NCBI GenBank assembly: GCA_018340375.1
Contig: JAFFJZ010000003.1
Span: 14,570,001-14,634,000, forward strand
Length of the DNA stretch: 64,000 bases
Direction: 5' to 3'
From: Gonatopus flavifemur
Lineage: Eukaryota > Arthropoda > Insecta > Hymenoptera > Dryinidae
A program made the translations under genes and the position numbers. Below the pieces are notes generated by a model. That model was not told where the DNA came from. It searched no databases and saw nothing but the letters and a program-made list of their open reading frames with translations. Shown here piece after piece: positions 21,995 through 35,345 of the stretch (position 1 is its first letter; every line of letters starts with the position of its first letter).

Positions 21995-22130
21995 CACTGA
22001 GAGAAGAATTTGTTTGTAACCAAGAAGGCTCATCAATTATAAACAAACCATCTTCGGGTCAAATAAGATTTGTTAACAGTTAACAAACTTTATTTGATTG
22101 AAATAAATTTGGAATGCCTTTTTCTCAGTG
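21995..22130. mobile_element. MITE, CACTGAGA...TCTCAGTG
   Basis: 136 bp with inverted ends CACTGAGA / TCTCAGTG and TA on both flanks (21993-21994, 22131-22132). The core is a palindromic set of GTTTGTAAC / GTTAACAAAC words. It belongs to the same structural class as the CACGG-ended elements. Confidence 0.65.
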
Positions 22131-22282
22131 TAAGAAATACAATAACTCTTTGGGACCCCAGATTTTCGTATTGTTTCCCCATTTTGACTTCATGAATGAT
22201 CCAAAAGCTTTTTGGTCCGTTCAGAGATGAAAATTGATGAATAGATGAATGTACCTGATGATTTAACAAAGCTGTCGAAATT

Positions 22283-22475
22283 TTGAGTGGAATTTCCACT
22301 CTTTGAGAGTGATATTTTAAGGTTTGAGGTTAGAAACTCACAGCCACTCAAATTCTAGAGTCAATTTTTCACTCTAAAAGAGTGAGGGTCCACTCGAAGC
22401 GGACTGGCTCACTTCTGAGACTCAGTGGAGTGAAACATGTGATTTTTCACTCTTTCAGATTTAGAGAGTAAGTCG
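22283..22475. repeat. Cluster of GAGTG/CACTC palindromic words
   Basis: About ten GAGTG or CACTC words occur within 190 bp, often as local palindromes such as GAGTGGAATTTCCACTC and CACTCTAAAAGAGTG. It resembles the core of a foldback element whose terminal repeats I could not identify. Confidence 0.5.
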
Positions 22476-22636
22476 TGAATTCCAACACGACTTCCCAAGA
22501 ACTATAAAAAAGAAAAAAAGTAAACATCAAATCATGCCGTTTGATAGATAAGAAAATGTATTTTTTTCCGGAGAGAATGTTGAAATTTATCGTTGTCCGC
22601 TATGTTGTAATTTACTGCCGATCAGTGACCATGCAT

Positions 22637-22743
22637 CCACACAGCACCACAGTCCCAGAGCAATTTTTCAAGAATTCTTAAACAATACAATCAATTCAAT
22701 TAGAATTCTTTATGGATTCTTCTGGGACTGTTTGGCTGTGTGG
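22637..22743. mobile_element. Short hairpin MITE
   Basis: Imperfect inverted repeat of about 107 bp. The arms are CCACACAGC...CAGTCCCAGA...AAGAATTCTTA and their inverse, ending TGGGACTG...GGCTGTGTGGG. There is no coding capacity, and I could not identify a target duplication. Confidence 0.6.
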
Positions 22744-22824
22744 GCACTAATTCAAAAGTGATTGGTATACTTATAATGGAATTCCACCCTGAGACAAACG
22801 TATAAGAAAGGTGCAGCACGGTTT

Positions 22825-23017
22825 CCCATAATAATGGCAATTTTGGGACACATGAGCCTTTATGAGCACTTCTCGTTTAATTGAGGCAATCTATACCTTA
22901 TTTTGGTGAAGATCACTTTGCACCTGACACATAGTACTATAAATTACCACAAATTAAAGGAGAAATGTTCATAAACGCTCATGTGTCCCAAAACTGCTAT
23001 ATTATTATTATTATGGG
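22825..23017. mobile_element. Hairpin MITE
   Basis: Inverted repeat with arms of about 60 bp. The left arm contains CCCATAATAATGGCAATTTT and GGGACACATGAGC. The right contains GCTCATGTGTCCC and an ATTATTATTATGGGG tract. No target duplication was identified. Confidence 0.65.
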
Positions 23018-23216
23018 GATCTCTGCTACAAATTTTTCTCCGTGCACTGAGTCCAATTTGGAGAATGTTTTGTATAATCGAATTCGATTTGAAATAAAAT
23101 ACATTGGATAAACTAGATTCTCCATACGATAAGAATATATCCTAGAAATAATAAAAAAGTGACAACAAAATATGATGTAACTAATCATTCGTATAGGTAT
23201 CAAAACAACATGTTTA

Positions 23217-23486
23217 CACCGAGTCTATTAATATTTAGAAAAATGACTGTCAGTTTAGGGAAAATGAGGATCGCTGAAGAATATTCGTAGTGAGTCTACT
23301 AAAAATTTGTAGTCGATGTATCAACAATTGATAGTTTCACTGTGAAAAATATCAATGAACTTATCAACTGTTAATATTTTGACTACGAACTTTTGGTAGA
23401 CTCACTACGAATATTTTTCAGCGATCCTCATTTTCCCTAAACTGACAATCATTTTTCTAAATATTAATAGACTCGGTCTTTCCGTG
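23217..23486. mobile_element. Long hairpin element, about 85-bp near-perfect arms
   Basis: The left arm runs from ACCGAGTCTATTAATATTTA to GTGAGTCTAC (about 23218-23300). The right arm is its inverse, from GTAGACTCACTACGAATATT to AGACTCGGT (about 23394-23477). I see only a few mismatches over roughly 80 bp, with weaker pairing continuing inward. The loop of about 90 bp is AT-rich. A CTTTCCGTG tail at the right end recalls the CACGG-type termini. The arms would form a strong stem if transcribed. Confidence 0.7.
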
Positions 23487-25613
23487 CATTTACTCAAAAA
23501 TCGTCTGGTATACCGATCGATCTTTATTCGCGTGACTAGGATTTGTCGTTGCTTGAGATCTATCGATTCATTCGGTGACTATATATTCACGCATAAATGA
23601 CAAACACGTGTTTACGAAAGTTTATTAGAGGAGGCCTATAATCCTACATAAGAGCGGACGATGCTTTCTCCGCGTGACTTCGACTACCAGCTAGCCGCAC
23701 GTCGATGAGTGGATCCGATCATTGCCCCTGTGCTTTTAAAATGAATTTCTCTACTCGATCGGATCTTGGACGCATAGGTATAAAATTCCACAACATGACA
23801 AGTGTATGTTGAAACATGCTCAAACTAGTTACCCAGTCAACATCGATGTCTAAAGATGTCGCATGTTCATTTGATATTACTCGATTTCAAAAAATTCACC
23901 TATTCCATCAAATATTCTACCCGATTCTCGGGGTTATTTCAGCGCCAACGAAAGAATCCACTGTTCTTCAATTAACATGGTTGTTCTTACTTCAGCACTT
24001 CTTAATATTTTTTAAAAAATCATACGATCTTCATTCCATCGTTTATGTAACTCAAAATATTTGAGAGTGATTACAAAATTTGGAATTGCGGTGTGTATCG
24101 CGTTCACCTCATTTTCTACAAAATGTCATACACTACCGACAGAATACGTGATACCGGATTCATATTATATAGTGGCAAGTTATTCGAAATTCATGAGGAA
24201 GAAACGATTGGACTTTCAAATGAGCAACAGTTCTATTCGCGTGATTGATTTCGTGTCTAAATATTGTTATAAAATTCGAATATTTCACTTCCGATTCATG
24301 TAAATTCGAAGTTCAATTATAAAACATTGAAATGCATAGGATATATGAGGTGTGCATATACATCCAGGTTTCTTTATATCATTCTCTTCGCGTGGAATTT
24401 TGAAAAAGGAATAAAAAATTGAATTTTTCATTGTATCGGAAAGAAAGGTACGCTAATAAAATGGATTAATGTCGCGTCAAGTATCTTCAACAACTTGGCT
24501 CGATCTTAACTGCGATCGTCATAGTTGTACCATGTTTGATCCACTCTTTTGAATTGGCGGCGCCTGAAATGACGTTATTATTATTTCACAGCTGTGCCAT
24601 TCTAAAGCCAATAGTCAATTTGTCTTCGTATATATTCGAATATAAAGTACATATTTTGAATAACATGTCGAGTGATCGAATAAAAAAACGGAAAAATTCC
24701 AACATCTCCGCGATTCTAGATTCTAATGATCAAATAACGTAGTTCCGGTTGTTGATTCACGTATGTGCAGACAATTTTATTCTGATGGGTAGTTATCAAT
24801 ACAATAAATCTCGAAAAATTTCATGAAGATATTACGAAATTCTTTTCATGATCAATAATAAACAATTGTTCATGCCCATATATTAAAATCTAGGAAAATT
24901 ATGGGTTGAAGACATAAATCATCGCGATGCCATGTCAATATCTAAGATTTTCATTATAGTATGCTCGTGAGTGTAATTAGGTTCCTGCTATTAATTTAAT
25001 TTGTGAATAATTTGTATTCCTGATAATAATACTAGAAGGAAAAAGGATGAATTGCTCATCGATCTTATGGTACCAAGCTGTCTCTTCGTTCCGAGCGGTG
25101 AGAAGATGCACTTTAGATTCCATTCAAATCATTCCACACGGCATCGATGCAATGAAATTTTATTTCATTTTTTATTCACAAATAAATTTCATCGAGAATT
25201 TTCTTCTCTTTTCTCTGCGTGATAATCTTTCAAGTATTTTATAATGAAATTCTATTCCAAAATTTGTTCCAAAGGAATCAATATTCAGTGAAACTTTTTG
25301 AGTATTTTATTGGTTTCACGCTGATGTATTTGATGAAGGATTATAAATAACTTCCCACACTTACTTGTCTGGAAGAAAAACTCATCTTCTCATATTTTTA
25401 CAATGATTAGACATAAATATATTCGCTCTTTTATATTTGCTTTTTCAGCATAAAAAATGATTAACATATCTCATCATATTTTTCTTGTAGTGATATTACG
25501 AATTTTGAATGTATCTAATGGTTTCAAAAAAAATCGTCCCTCATTTTCAAGGATAAAATATTATAAGATGTGTTAGGTGCGTTACACAGTGATTTGCATT
25601 GAAATATGCGTAT
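23487..25613. other. Non-coding stretch with a possible core promoter
   Basis: A moderately GC-rich patch at 23640-23770 precedes a good TATA box, GGTATAAAATTCC (TATAAAA at 23779-23785, plus strand). The first ATG after it, at 23816, opens only an 82-codon frame without a recognisable domain. The 80-codon frame at 24061 starts with TTG. I do not propose a gene. The rest shows nothing. Confidence 0.3.
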
Positions 25614-26011
25614 CAAGTATTCCAGGGCATATTATAAGGGTCAGTTCTTACCAAAAGGTTAGTTCTAAAAGGAAACGATCAATTTTAAAACGTAAAAACA
25701 AGTATTTCTTAAAAAATCACCCAATTTTCAGTGAAATGTTTTCCTTTTTCTTTTCTTAAATCGGGTATCCAATATTGCCCTGTCACCAAATGAGCTTTCT
25801 GCCTCGTATCAAGGGGTATATTGAGTTCAGTAGTGATATTCATTCTGAAAAAGTGAGACTTTATGCCAGAAGTGAAATTAAAGAAGTATCAAATAATTCA
25901 GGAAATACTTGTCACAAAAATGTTTTCCTTTTTTTCTTCAATAGAAATCGAGTGTCCACCTTTTCTGTTAGTTCTTAAATTTCCTTAGAATATGCCCTGA
26001 AGTATTCCTAA
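25614..26011. repeat. Degenerate inverted repeat with internal direct repeats
   Basis: AGTATTCCAGGGCATATT near 25616 is echoed in inverse by AATATGCCCTGAAGTATTCC near 25989. Inside, AATGTTTTCCTTTTT occurs twice (near 25735 and 25919), each followed by an ATCGxGTxTCCA word. This is probably an old transposon remnant. The limits are approximate. Confidence 0.4.
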
Positions 26012-27178
26012 TTATATGCCTAAGAATCATAAAATTCACATCTTCATTGGTTCACGAGATATTTTCTAGATTCATTCATCACACATTGTTTTTATTATCA
26101 GAACTTTGAAACAAGCTTATTCTTCATTGTTTTTCATATAGAACTGGATATTGAAATTTCAAACATGGATTATAAAAATCTGATTCTCTCCAGTTCGAAT
26201 GTCAATAGTACGCCATATTATATCATTAACATTTTATCTAAAATTTCTCAGGTAAATTATACGATATTCGGTTTAATGAACGTATAATTTGGTATATTGC
26301 ACTTGAAACTAGTAATTCAACGAATAAAATCTTACTGTAAATATTCTGGAAAATAATGAATATGATCTTGAATCGAATGAAAAAAGAAAGTAATTGAGAG
26401 GAGAAAGAGATTATGTCGATATAGTATACGCGAATGGCTAAGGTCAACTAAAACGTAACTAATACGTATGAATATCGTCAACTGTTTTTTTTCCATCCGA
26501 ATTACTGAATATGTTAATTTATAGATAATCAATCACAACGCAGTTGTGTACGAAATGATCCTTTCATCTCATTTCAACAGCGAAAAATCCAAGTTTTTAT
26601 TTAGATACTTTTCAGCATTTTTGATTAGCAGCAAGAAAAAGTATCCGTCAAGAAATTTGCGGAATCCAGTATGATCAAAAATTGTTTTGAATGAAACTGT
26701 TGCTGATCATTGATCAGTTATGGAAATACATACTCTTTAATAATGATGAAATCAATGCACGATGAGTGAGACTACGGCACGCACCCCAATCAATTACCAT
26801 ACATTTATAATAATGATCGAAGAGATTTACGTATGAATATTCATTTATTCTCATTAGAATATATCCCAGACTGAAAAAATATGCACTCACACATTTTTTA
26901 TTCGAAAATTTACATAAATCAATCTCAATTTCAACATTCCTGGGGTAAAAATTTCATTAGAAATAATCAATTCAAAGTGTATGGAAGTGAATATATTTAC
27001 CAAATTCGTGAACGTAAAATGAGCTGTATATTCATATACGATGATTCATTAATGTGAGTATCTAAACTTTAACTGATCGTTGCACTTCACCTTGAACTTA
27101 ACCGGTTGACTGAAACTAGAATACTGATGGATGGTTTGTACAGCGCTCATATAAAAATATAAATATATATATATATAT
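26012..27178. other. Non-coding stretch, no gene seen
   Basis: AT-rich, with short frames only. A (TA)n tract lies at about 27162-27178. Confidence 0.45.
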
Positions 27179-27286
27179 GTGGTGGTCTCTCGATAAATGT
27201 CATCCCACTTCTCTTTTTATCCCACAAGAGAGTAGAAAGTTGAAAAAAGATGCGACGATGACATCTATCGAGAGGCTACTACACCT
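27179..27286. mobile_element. Short hairpin repeat next to (TA)n
   Basis: The arms GTGGTGGTCTCTCGATAAAT / GATGACATCTATCGAGAGGC pair over about 26 bp with a 50-bp spacer. It directly follows the TA microsatellite. It may be a small MITE; no target duplication is visible apart from TA. Confidence 0.5.
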
Positions 27287-30200
27287 GTTGCACTACACAC
27301 GCAATTATTTGGGAATTTAAAGGAGAATTCGTGAAATACCAAATAATTTGAGCATGTACCGTTCCATGAGTTGTTCGGCATACTTCTCCTCTTGGACACT
27401 CACAAAATATTGTTTACAGTGCACAGAGAAAACGATCTGCTGAAAAATATCATACTTTATAATGTTCGAGAATTACTCATGCTCAAATCAAATTAGTTGC
27501 CTGAAAATACCTCTAAAAGTATCATACTTGCTTGCACTCTGCTGAAGAAGTATAGTACTTTTGTAGATATTTTCATGTAAATAATTTGATGTCAATACTG
27601 AGTTCATGAAACGTGGTGTCACCTATTGTTTATATTTTTTAAGAATTTCGTTGCTCGGAAATTAGGAAATTTCAATAATTTTTTGAAGATTGGGATTTCC
27701 CCATAGAATATGGAAATGAATTTTTTTGTCGACCCCTGCGTGGAAAGCACCTCTCTGTCGACTGATTTTGGGGAGGAAAAGTGATGTCGAATTGAACACT
27801 GTAGCCAATGATAATAGAAAATTCCTACTTCCGCCCCTATGCAATTGTGGGGGAAAAATAGTGTGTAATTTCGATTCGTGTGATTGTTTAAACGTTGAAT
27901 CATAAATTTAAATAACTGATACAACGTTTCTTCTTTTTTTTTCGTATAGTGCAATATGATTCTTGTATAATGTGTGCAAATATCCACCACTTAGATTATG
28001 AAACAAGGTTTGTCATCAATTCGTAAAAATCTAGGAAAGCAATCATTTTGCGAACTAAGCCTCTCAGTTCCGAAATAAAACATGGACCTTCGTCATAGAT
28101 TAATTAACGAGATTGTCCCAGATTTATTTCAAACCCCTCAAGACGAATTCTAGAAGTAGAACTAGGAAACTCTTTCCTGAGGTAGAATATTAGACATTTT
28201 TCAAGTATAAACAAAATAAGCTGATCATTCGAGTGGCGAGGACATTGACTACTCCAATAATCGATCAAAGTATACTTATGTAGCTTTCATTTGATTAATA
28301 GACGTCAGTTCTGAAACAAAGCATTTCATGAAATTTTACACCCTATTTTTCAAAATAGTTTACTTTATCATTGCATCCAATAAAATTTTACTCGATTTGA
28401 GTAAATTTTATCTGGAATGAATAAAAAAAGGTTATTTGGATGGAATATGGAATGGCAGTTTAATCAATTCAAATATAAATTTCTCTCGGTGATACCAAGA
28501 AAAAAAGTATCTTGGTGTTTTATTGAAAGAATCACCCCCTAAAGAGCTCAAATCGAATCAATGCATTAGGAAATAAGTGGACCGTGTGTAAACATAAATA
28601 TAAATAGGAACAAAAATACAACAAAACCTCACAGCACACTTTAATATATAAATGTATATTCGGAAAATATCATCGCATATTTCATCATGATAATATTTAT
28701 GAAATCTTTCATATCGTGTCGACACGTAACCGGATATATCCATAAGAAAATAAAATTCTTTCACATCGCATCGCCAGTTTCGAAGCATAAACTTGCATAC
28801 CATCGATTAACCTTAACCCGAAATTCATATGTGAAAAAAAAAGTTGATATTGATTCACTTGATATCATTTTTTTTCTCCGCTCACCTCGTCTTTTACGAA
28901 AACCGTGTACATCATATTATGTGAATTGAATAATCCACTCCACGTGCATAGGACTCTAAAAAATGTAACACGTGTACGTGCATCCGAAATTCTCAAGACT
29001 GTCGTCAAATTTATGGATTCACTTTTCAGAAGAGAGAAAATTTTTGTGTTGTAACGTGAATGTGAATTAATACACTAGCTACGTCCGGTATAGTGGAATT
29101 CATATTCCACAATTAAATAATCGATCCTTTTTGGCATCGCTAACACGAGATCATATCCAAAATATTCATGTATCTTTCCAAATGCGAGAAAATCATTCAC
29201 AATCTTTTTTTTAGCCCATTCAGCTTTGCGAGGGAAATAACTGTGTGACAGCACAACACAATTTTCCTCGTATAAGGTAGGTGTCCTAATATATCTTCTA
29301 ATTTCAAACAAAAGGATATGTGCTTGTAGAGAGTGGAAATGAAAAAAATTAATTTCAGAATTGTATATAATTTTAATACAATTCGATATAGTTCATATAC
29401 AATTTTGAAGATTTTCCAATTCGGATCAGCGTCGTAATATAAATACAGCATATCAAATTATACGGATAAAATTGTCCACCATTGTCATGAAAAAACTTAT
29501 GTCAAGGACTCTTCAGATGTTTCTTGGGCAAAACAATGTGGTTGGAATAAATTTCATCGAAATGTGTATGCAGTTTGATAATTATACGTGAATCTTTCTG
29601 CATTGCAGATTGTATTGAACGTTCAAACGATATTACAATGAGGTGAAGAAATTTCAGTTCACGAAAATGGGTTATAAGTTGAAAATCTCGCGAAGAATAC
29701 ATAATTTCTCAGATAAAAGTGCTTAGCATCTCTTATTGAAACATTTCATACAATGTTTCCATCATTTGTACACAATTTTTATAAAAATTTCATAGAAATT
29801 CCGTTGGATGAGATTTTAACATTGAAAAGTGAGGAATTATATAAATGTTATATAAAGTAGAGAGAACTGAACGGTGATTAAAAAAATATTCGAATATAAT
29901 TTTATCGTCAAAAATAAATCCTCTTGTTTCCTCCTTTAATTGAAAAGTGATTTCTACAAAATAATTCATGAATAACAAATAAAAAAACACAAATTGTACG
30001 ATTCTAGCGTATGAGATATTTCAAAAATTTCTCCTTCTGTAGAATTCGTTTTGAATATTCATAAAATCATGTCGAGCAGCAACTAAAACATACTCATTGG
30101 TTTCTTTGCAAAGGAGATGTGCGAATAGGATGAAATGAAAAAACAAAACCTAATTCTCAACCAACTAAGGAGAATGTTTTTAGCAGAGTATAGACTGCGA

Positions 30201-30845
30201 ATCGCATAATCGTGCATATAGAACCGCGTTCAACCTTGCCACGCTCCTTTTGGTGAACAATTTCTGAAAACATACTTCATGCGCACTTCTTGTTTGGTAA
30301 CTGCAGCCCCAAAACATGCTGCTCTACATTCAATTGACGCAGTTGGTTGCCATCACTGTGGGAAATTCAAGTTTGATTCGAATTGTTTCTGGTTATAGAA
30401 AATGTTTATAATATATAAAGTATATGCCACGATTATAAAATTGCATATTTCAATTTATAGAACTTTATTAGATTCCCAATTCTGTGATTTTTTTATAACA
30501 ATATTGTTTGCCTAATTTGAATACTCGATTATATAGATACTTGAACATATAAATTCATGAAAGTTGTTCTGAAAAAGAGTCTTTGAATAGGAGTCAATTC
30601 GCATTTTTCTTGGTCTGCTTATCAAAAATTCTTCAGCCTTCATCCTCAGAATTTGAAAGAAATATTCTCATAAGTTGATATAAGTTGACAGCTGTTTTTT
30701 AATAAAGTGTGAACGTTTGCAGAAAAATATTATTATTGGTTGGATAACTTCATTAATTTGTAAAATTGTCTATCGATTGTGGAAATAAATAACCCTTTCC
30801 GAGGCTGAGGAAAAGTTTCGATGGGTTTTTACTATGATGAGACGC
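27287..30845. other. Non-coding stretch, no gene seen
   Basis: The longest frame is 123 codons (27619-27990, minus) and shows no domain or codon regularity. CACAGAGAAAA at 27422, preceded by TG, resembles a left end of the foldback superfamily, but I could not find its right end. Nothing else was identified. Confidence 0.45.
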
Positions 30846-30866
30846 ATATTATATATATATATATAC
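30846..30866. repeat. (TA)n microsatellite
   Basis: A simple alternating AT tract of about 20 bp. Confidence 0.8.
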
Positions 30867-30932
30867 AGGAATCATCCATGGGCTTAGGGTGAACCACCCA
30901 GTAGATGAACGACTCATAAACGAAGTAACTAT

Positions 30933-31032
30933 TCAAAATTTCTGCTACCTTAAAATAATTCGTTTGTTGTCACAATAGAAGTCACTTTTCATGAAAATAA
31001 TCGAATTATTTTAATGTAACAGAAATTTTTTT
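30933..31032. mobile_element. Short hairpin repeat
   Basis: The arms AAATTTCTGCTACCTTAAAA and TTTTAATGTAACAGAAATTT are inverse copies with a few mismatches, separated by about 35 bp. A small palindromic repeat, possibly a MITE. Confidence 0.5.
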
Positions 31033-34000
31033 CTTTTTAAAATTGAGAATAATTCTTTTCCAGGTCTTAATTTTGTGTTTTTGAAAATAAATGGTAGGCA
31101 AATCACAGTATCACATACCAATCAAGTGTTCAAATGAGTGGATATAAAATTTTGGATGTTCTAGTAATCGAGGGAGAAAATCTTGATGCATCAAATTATA
31201 CATACTGCTAATGTACTTCCTCTTTTACAATGCTCTCGATTATGCACGTGCTTATATATTATAATATTTATCATTTTTGTTTTTATTTTCACAATTAAGT
31301 CAAATCGACGCATCGATGATATAAGTGGAGCCAACAACATTATTCCAAGCAAATATTCTGTGAATTTGAATGAGACAAAACTACTGATAATCATTGAATT
31401 TCACTGATTCGGATTTAGAGTCAAATGATGGGAACTGCACAACTTGTAAAAAAATTTCACAAAATCTCAGACGGTCGAATTTTTGGTTTTTAATTTTATA
31501 AGATCAGTTATTGTTGAAAAGACCCAAGAAATTTCTTTTGCTCCCGTTGTGGAACATATAAACGAATATATCAATCTCGCAATAGAATATAAATTGATAT
31601 CAAATTCAGTTCAGAGGGACTATTATTTTAAGACTTCTCTTCTTCGTATCACAATAACCATCATCATTCTATTACCATGAATCGATAAAAACAATACAAA
31701 TATTCGTCATTTAGGCATCCATTATCTACTCTACATTATTCGAATTAATCAAGCATAACCAGCTGGATAATGATAGATTTCAAGTGATACTTCGAAAGTG
31801 TTGCCAGAGAACGAAATAATAAGAATACCGTAGCAACCAGACTCGAACAATTATCCATCTAATTACTGTTACGAAGACCAATATTTAAAACAGATGACAT
31901 TGTCGATTGAAGAAAAAACTGTATGCGCATTTCAATGTAACATTCACTTTGTCTTTTATCTTAGAAATATCTTTTCAATTTCTGACTACTTTCCAACAAT
32001 AATAATGATTATAATAACCACGGTACTAATATCTGATATGAGAGAAAGAGAATTGGTATCAGAAACGCAAAAATGTAGTATTCACTTCGCATTCAATGCC
32101 AAGTTGATTTTTCTATTGTTGCGATCATTTGTTTTCGCCTTGAATTTTCTGCGACAAGAAATGCCCGTTAATCATTTCAAATTTATGAACTTCAAATCAA
32201 AATTATGTATACGAAAGATTGATGTCTCGATTATCAATTCTTATCATCTTCATCTTGTCCCTCTGTTTCTAGAGTTTTGAGAACCATCCTTGTTTTCATC
32301 TTCATTCCAATTTTCGCGATTCGAAATCGGGAAAGAACAACCCTGACGTTATGATATTCGTGATGTCGCATGTGCAAAATCCCACATGCTGTGATTCCCA
32401 ACAGTTTCTAACGGATTACACAAGATTTTACCGGAAAGCCAATAAATTTTATGACTTCTATATTTCATTTGCATGATTTAGTCATATTTCATTTATACGA
32501 GGGCAAGAACGCGGATACTTTTTTCTCTTGTTTCTCAATCTACTACCATTGTGGTTCTATTTTTATGCTCATTATTTATTTATTCGGTGACATTGGGAAC
32601 TCGGAAGTTCATAGCGGTATCGGTTACGAAGGTTCTTCGTTGACTGTTGGGGTACTGAACCGATCTCATCCAACGGTAGCGTCTAATCGAATGACAACAT
32701 ATGTAAAACATAGAACTGAACATTCAAAGAACTATAATGATTGATAGAACGGTATAAAATACAGAGAATTCGCGAAGAATAAAGTCATTGCCAATTTTTC
32801 ATTATGGTTATGGTATCAATTAATTACCGAGAGAAAGGATTGTTTGGATTAAAACGTTAAGAGTACGTTATATTAAAATAATGAACAAATGACTGTTTTC
32901 ATACTATACGCAGGTGTCGGAACAAAACAAGATTAATTACACAATTATATTCCAATGAAGCGGTTATATCGTTCGTCGATGTAATTACCAGATCGCATAC
33001 CAGGAATTCCATTTCAACTCTGAAGGAATCGTAAAACGTGTAGTCGATGAAGAGATATTTCAATAATTCCTTCGAATACTACGGATTCCAATACTTTTCT
33101 CAATCAAGGAGGATAGTATTATATTTATAAAATGAAATGTATAACAATCTTACAATTAGCTCTGCATAAATCTCATGGAATGATTATTTTGAAGAGAAAT
33201 ATTTTAGAACAGAATTTTTTGCCACTCGGGGACTGTTGGATTGTTAGCAGCAAATCACTGTAAAAAATGTTTTCCACCAAGAATCGTTGTATATATATTC
33301 TTGCCAATGATTATTATGATAATTATTGATGGAATTTTACACCGATCAAGATCTTATGGATTTTTGTGATACCGAATTGATTATTCAGTTGAAATTCCAG
33401 CAATGATATATTATATATTCAATAATTCTTGGTGGGAATTTTACACAAATTTTTCACATTGATACTTATATCCAACGAAAAATATAATCTTCAAGTTATA
33501 TTCAGATTCCACAAAAATGGGAAAAGCAATTCGAAATTTGATGGATAAGAATTTTATAATCAATGTTGGAAAGAGAAGCTGTGGTCTTTTACATTGCATC
33601 AATCTCATTGGAATTATACAACTAGTCATCAACTAAAAACAATACCATGCTTTCGATCTTTAAGAATCACTAAACATCTTGTGCAGGTTATGAGGAAAAA
33701 TTGCTACCAATTATATGTACATGATCAATATCCCAATGAATCATACAACAATGTTTCCCCGGGAAGCCCCTTGTATAAAACTTCTGAATACATGGATCAT
33801 ATCAAAATTGAATAAAATGTTTCAGTAAGTAAAAACAATGTTCTCAATGTAAACAGTTCAATAAAATAATTAATATAAATTATATTTATCATCTCTGGGC
33901 GGCGAGCTGGATACCTCCGTCAAATGTGAAATATGAATAGAAATGATGACTGTTCGAATTCGAATGAACGATTCAATACTGGAATCCAGATTCGTTTAAG

Positions 34001-34538
34001 GTTCATCAATCTAGAGTGCGTCTAATGGTACTTTGATCATCACGCTGGTTGAATTTTGAGTAATTAAGTACAGTGAGGGTGATTTGCATAAAAATCATAT
34101 ACGATCTTTTCTTGGAAAACATATCGCATACAAAAATTATATCAAAATTTTACATAAATTCTATCTAAAGTGACTTTACAATGGGAGATAGATATTATGT
34201 TGACTTATATTCTTTGTATTCCCGACTAAGGAATTCAAGTACGGGTATCAAGGATGATTGATCACTCAGTCGTGAGTAGATTACGACACAACGATCAATC
34301 AATTTCTCACTCGATTAGAAGAGCAGGGTTTTCTGATTGGCAATCAATTGAATCATTGAAAAATCAACCATCAATGAATTTTGTTGAATTAACGACATAA
34401 CTGAATATTAAACTGCAAATGATATCGATTTTTGGAGCTATTATCGTTGAATATTTTAGCACGTACTAAAATTGAACTATAACAGCTAGAAGAATCCTGA
34501 GTTCAAAAATTTGAACACGTTTTTGTCCTCTTATTCCA
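31033..34538. other. Non-coding stretch, no gene seen
   Basis: It includes a 128-codon ATG frame (31894-32280, plus) and a 97-codon frame (32451-32744, plus). Neither has a recognisable domain, and their composition matches the AT-rich background. Splice-site-bounded small exons cannot be excluded. Confidence 0.4.
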
Positions 34539-34721
34539 TTTTCAGGCTGATTTTGTCCTGATTGTTGAATAATGCGAACAAAAACAGTACTTCTTCATGA
34601 TTTTAGTCTGAATTTTTCCTCCAACGAATGAAACTGATCGAGGAAAAATTTAGACTAAAATCATGAAAGAGTACTGTTTTTGTCCGCGTCATTGAACAAT
34701 CAGGACAAAATCAGCCTAAAA
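34539..34721. mobile_element. Hairpin MITE, about 75-bp arms
   Basis: The left arm starts TTTTCAGGCTGATTTTGTCC and runs to TTTTTCCTC. The right arm is its inverse, from GAGGAAAAATTTAGAC to GGACAAAATCAGCCTAAAA. Most positions pair, with a loop of only about 20 bp near 34630. No transposase; the target duplication is not clear. Confidence 0.7.
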
Positions 34722-35130
34722 CCCGACCGTAGAAGGTAGAGGTTGAAATGGTGAACGTTTGGAGGATTTTGCAGAATATAGAACAATTCAGGTAGAAATT
34801 TGCTTTCTTGAAAATAGGACTATCTGAGGCCTTACTCGGCCCAAACCACCCAAACTTGACTTTCGCAGAACTTTATTCATAGTAAGGGAACAAAAATACG
34901 CGCAAAATCAAATGTGAGAGACTTCTAGTGGAATTTCAAACGGATGTTGATAATCTAAAAGCCCACAAAACGTCCGTCAACAGTCCAGAATATATTTGTT
35001 GCAAAATTCTTAGAATTGTCGGTAATCCATAAACACATTCAAAATGCAAAGAAAGTCAAGCTTGAGGAATCTATGGTTGCTTTCAAGGAAATTTTCGCGG
35101 ATTTTTCGAAACCCTCAAGTCCATCGTATA
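34722..35130. other. Non-coding stretch, no gene seen
   Basis: AT-rich sequence with a GGCCTTACTCGGCCCAAACC patch at about 34830, similar to the GGCC/CCAAG-rich words at 45200, 48600, 49180 and 53400. Confidence 0.35.
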
Positions 35131-35345
35131 CACGGAGAAAAAAGATCATGGAATGATCACTAGAAAAAATAATAAACTGGTAATAGACAACTACGAATTT
35201 CTGTACACAGTCGCTAACAAGGACGAGTAATGGTTCCTACTTTGATATACTATATTGTAATATATTGTATTGTGATTTGTTGTTTCGTAGTTGTCACCAG
35301 TTTACTATCTTTTCTAGTGATCATATCATGATTTTTGTCTTCGTG
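35131..35345. mobile_element. Foldback MITE, CACGGAGAAAA start
   Basis: The left arm is CACGGAGAAAAAAGATCATG followed by TGATCACTAGAAAA and ACTGGTAATAGACAACTACG. The right arm repeats these in inverse order and ends CATGATTTTTGTCTTCGTG. The central loop is a run of TATATTGTAATATATTG words. The flanks are TA and TG, so the 2-bp duplication is imperfect here. Confidence 0.7.

Noticed and set aside
24061..24303. 80-codon frame with a signal-peptide-like start
   Set aside because: The first codon is TTG, no supporting promoter or homology is visible, and the sequence has background composition.
31894..32280. 128-codon ATG frame
   Set aside because: Hydrophobic, AT-driven composition and no recognisable domain; likely chance.
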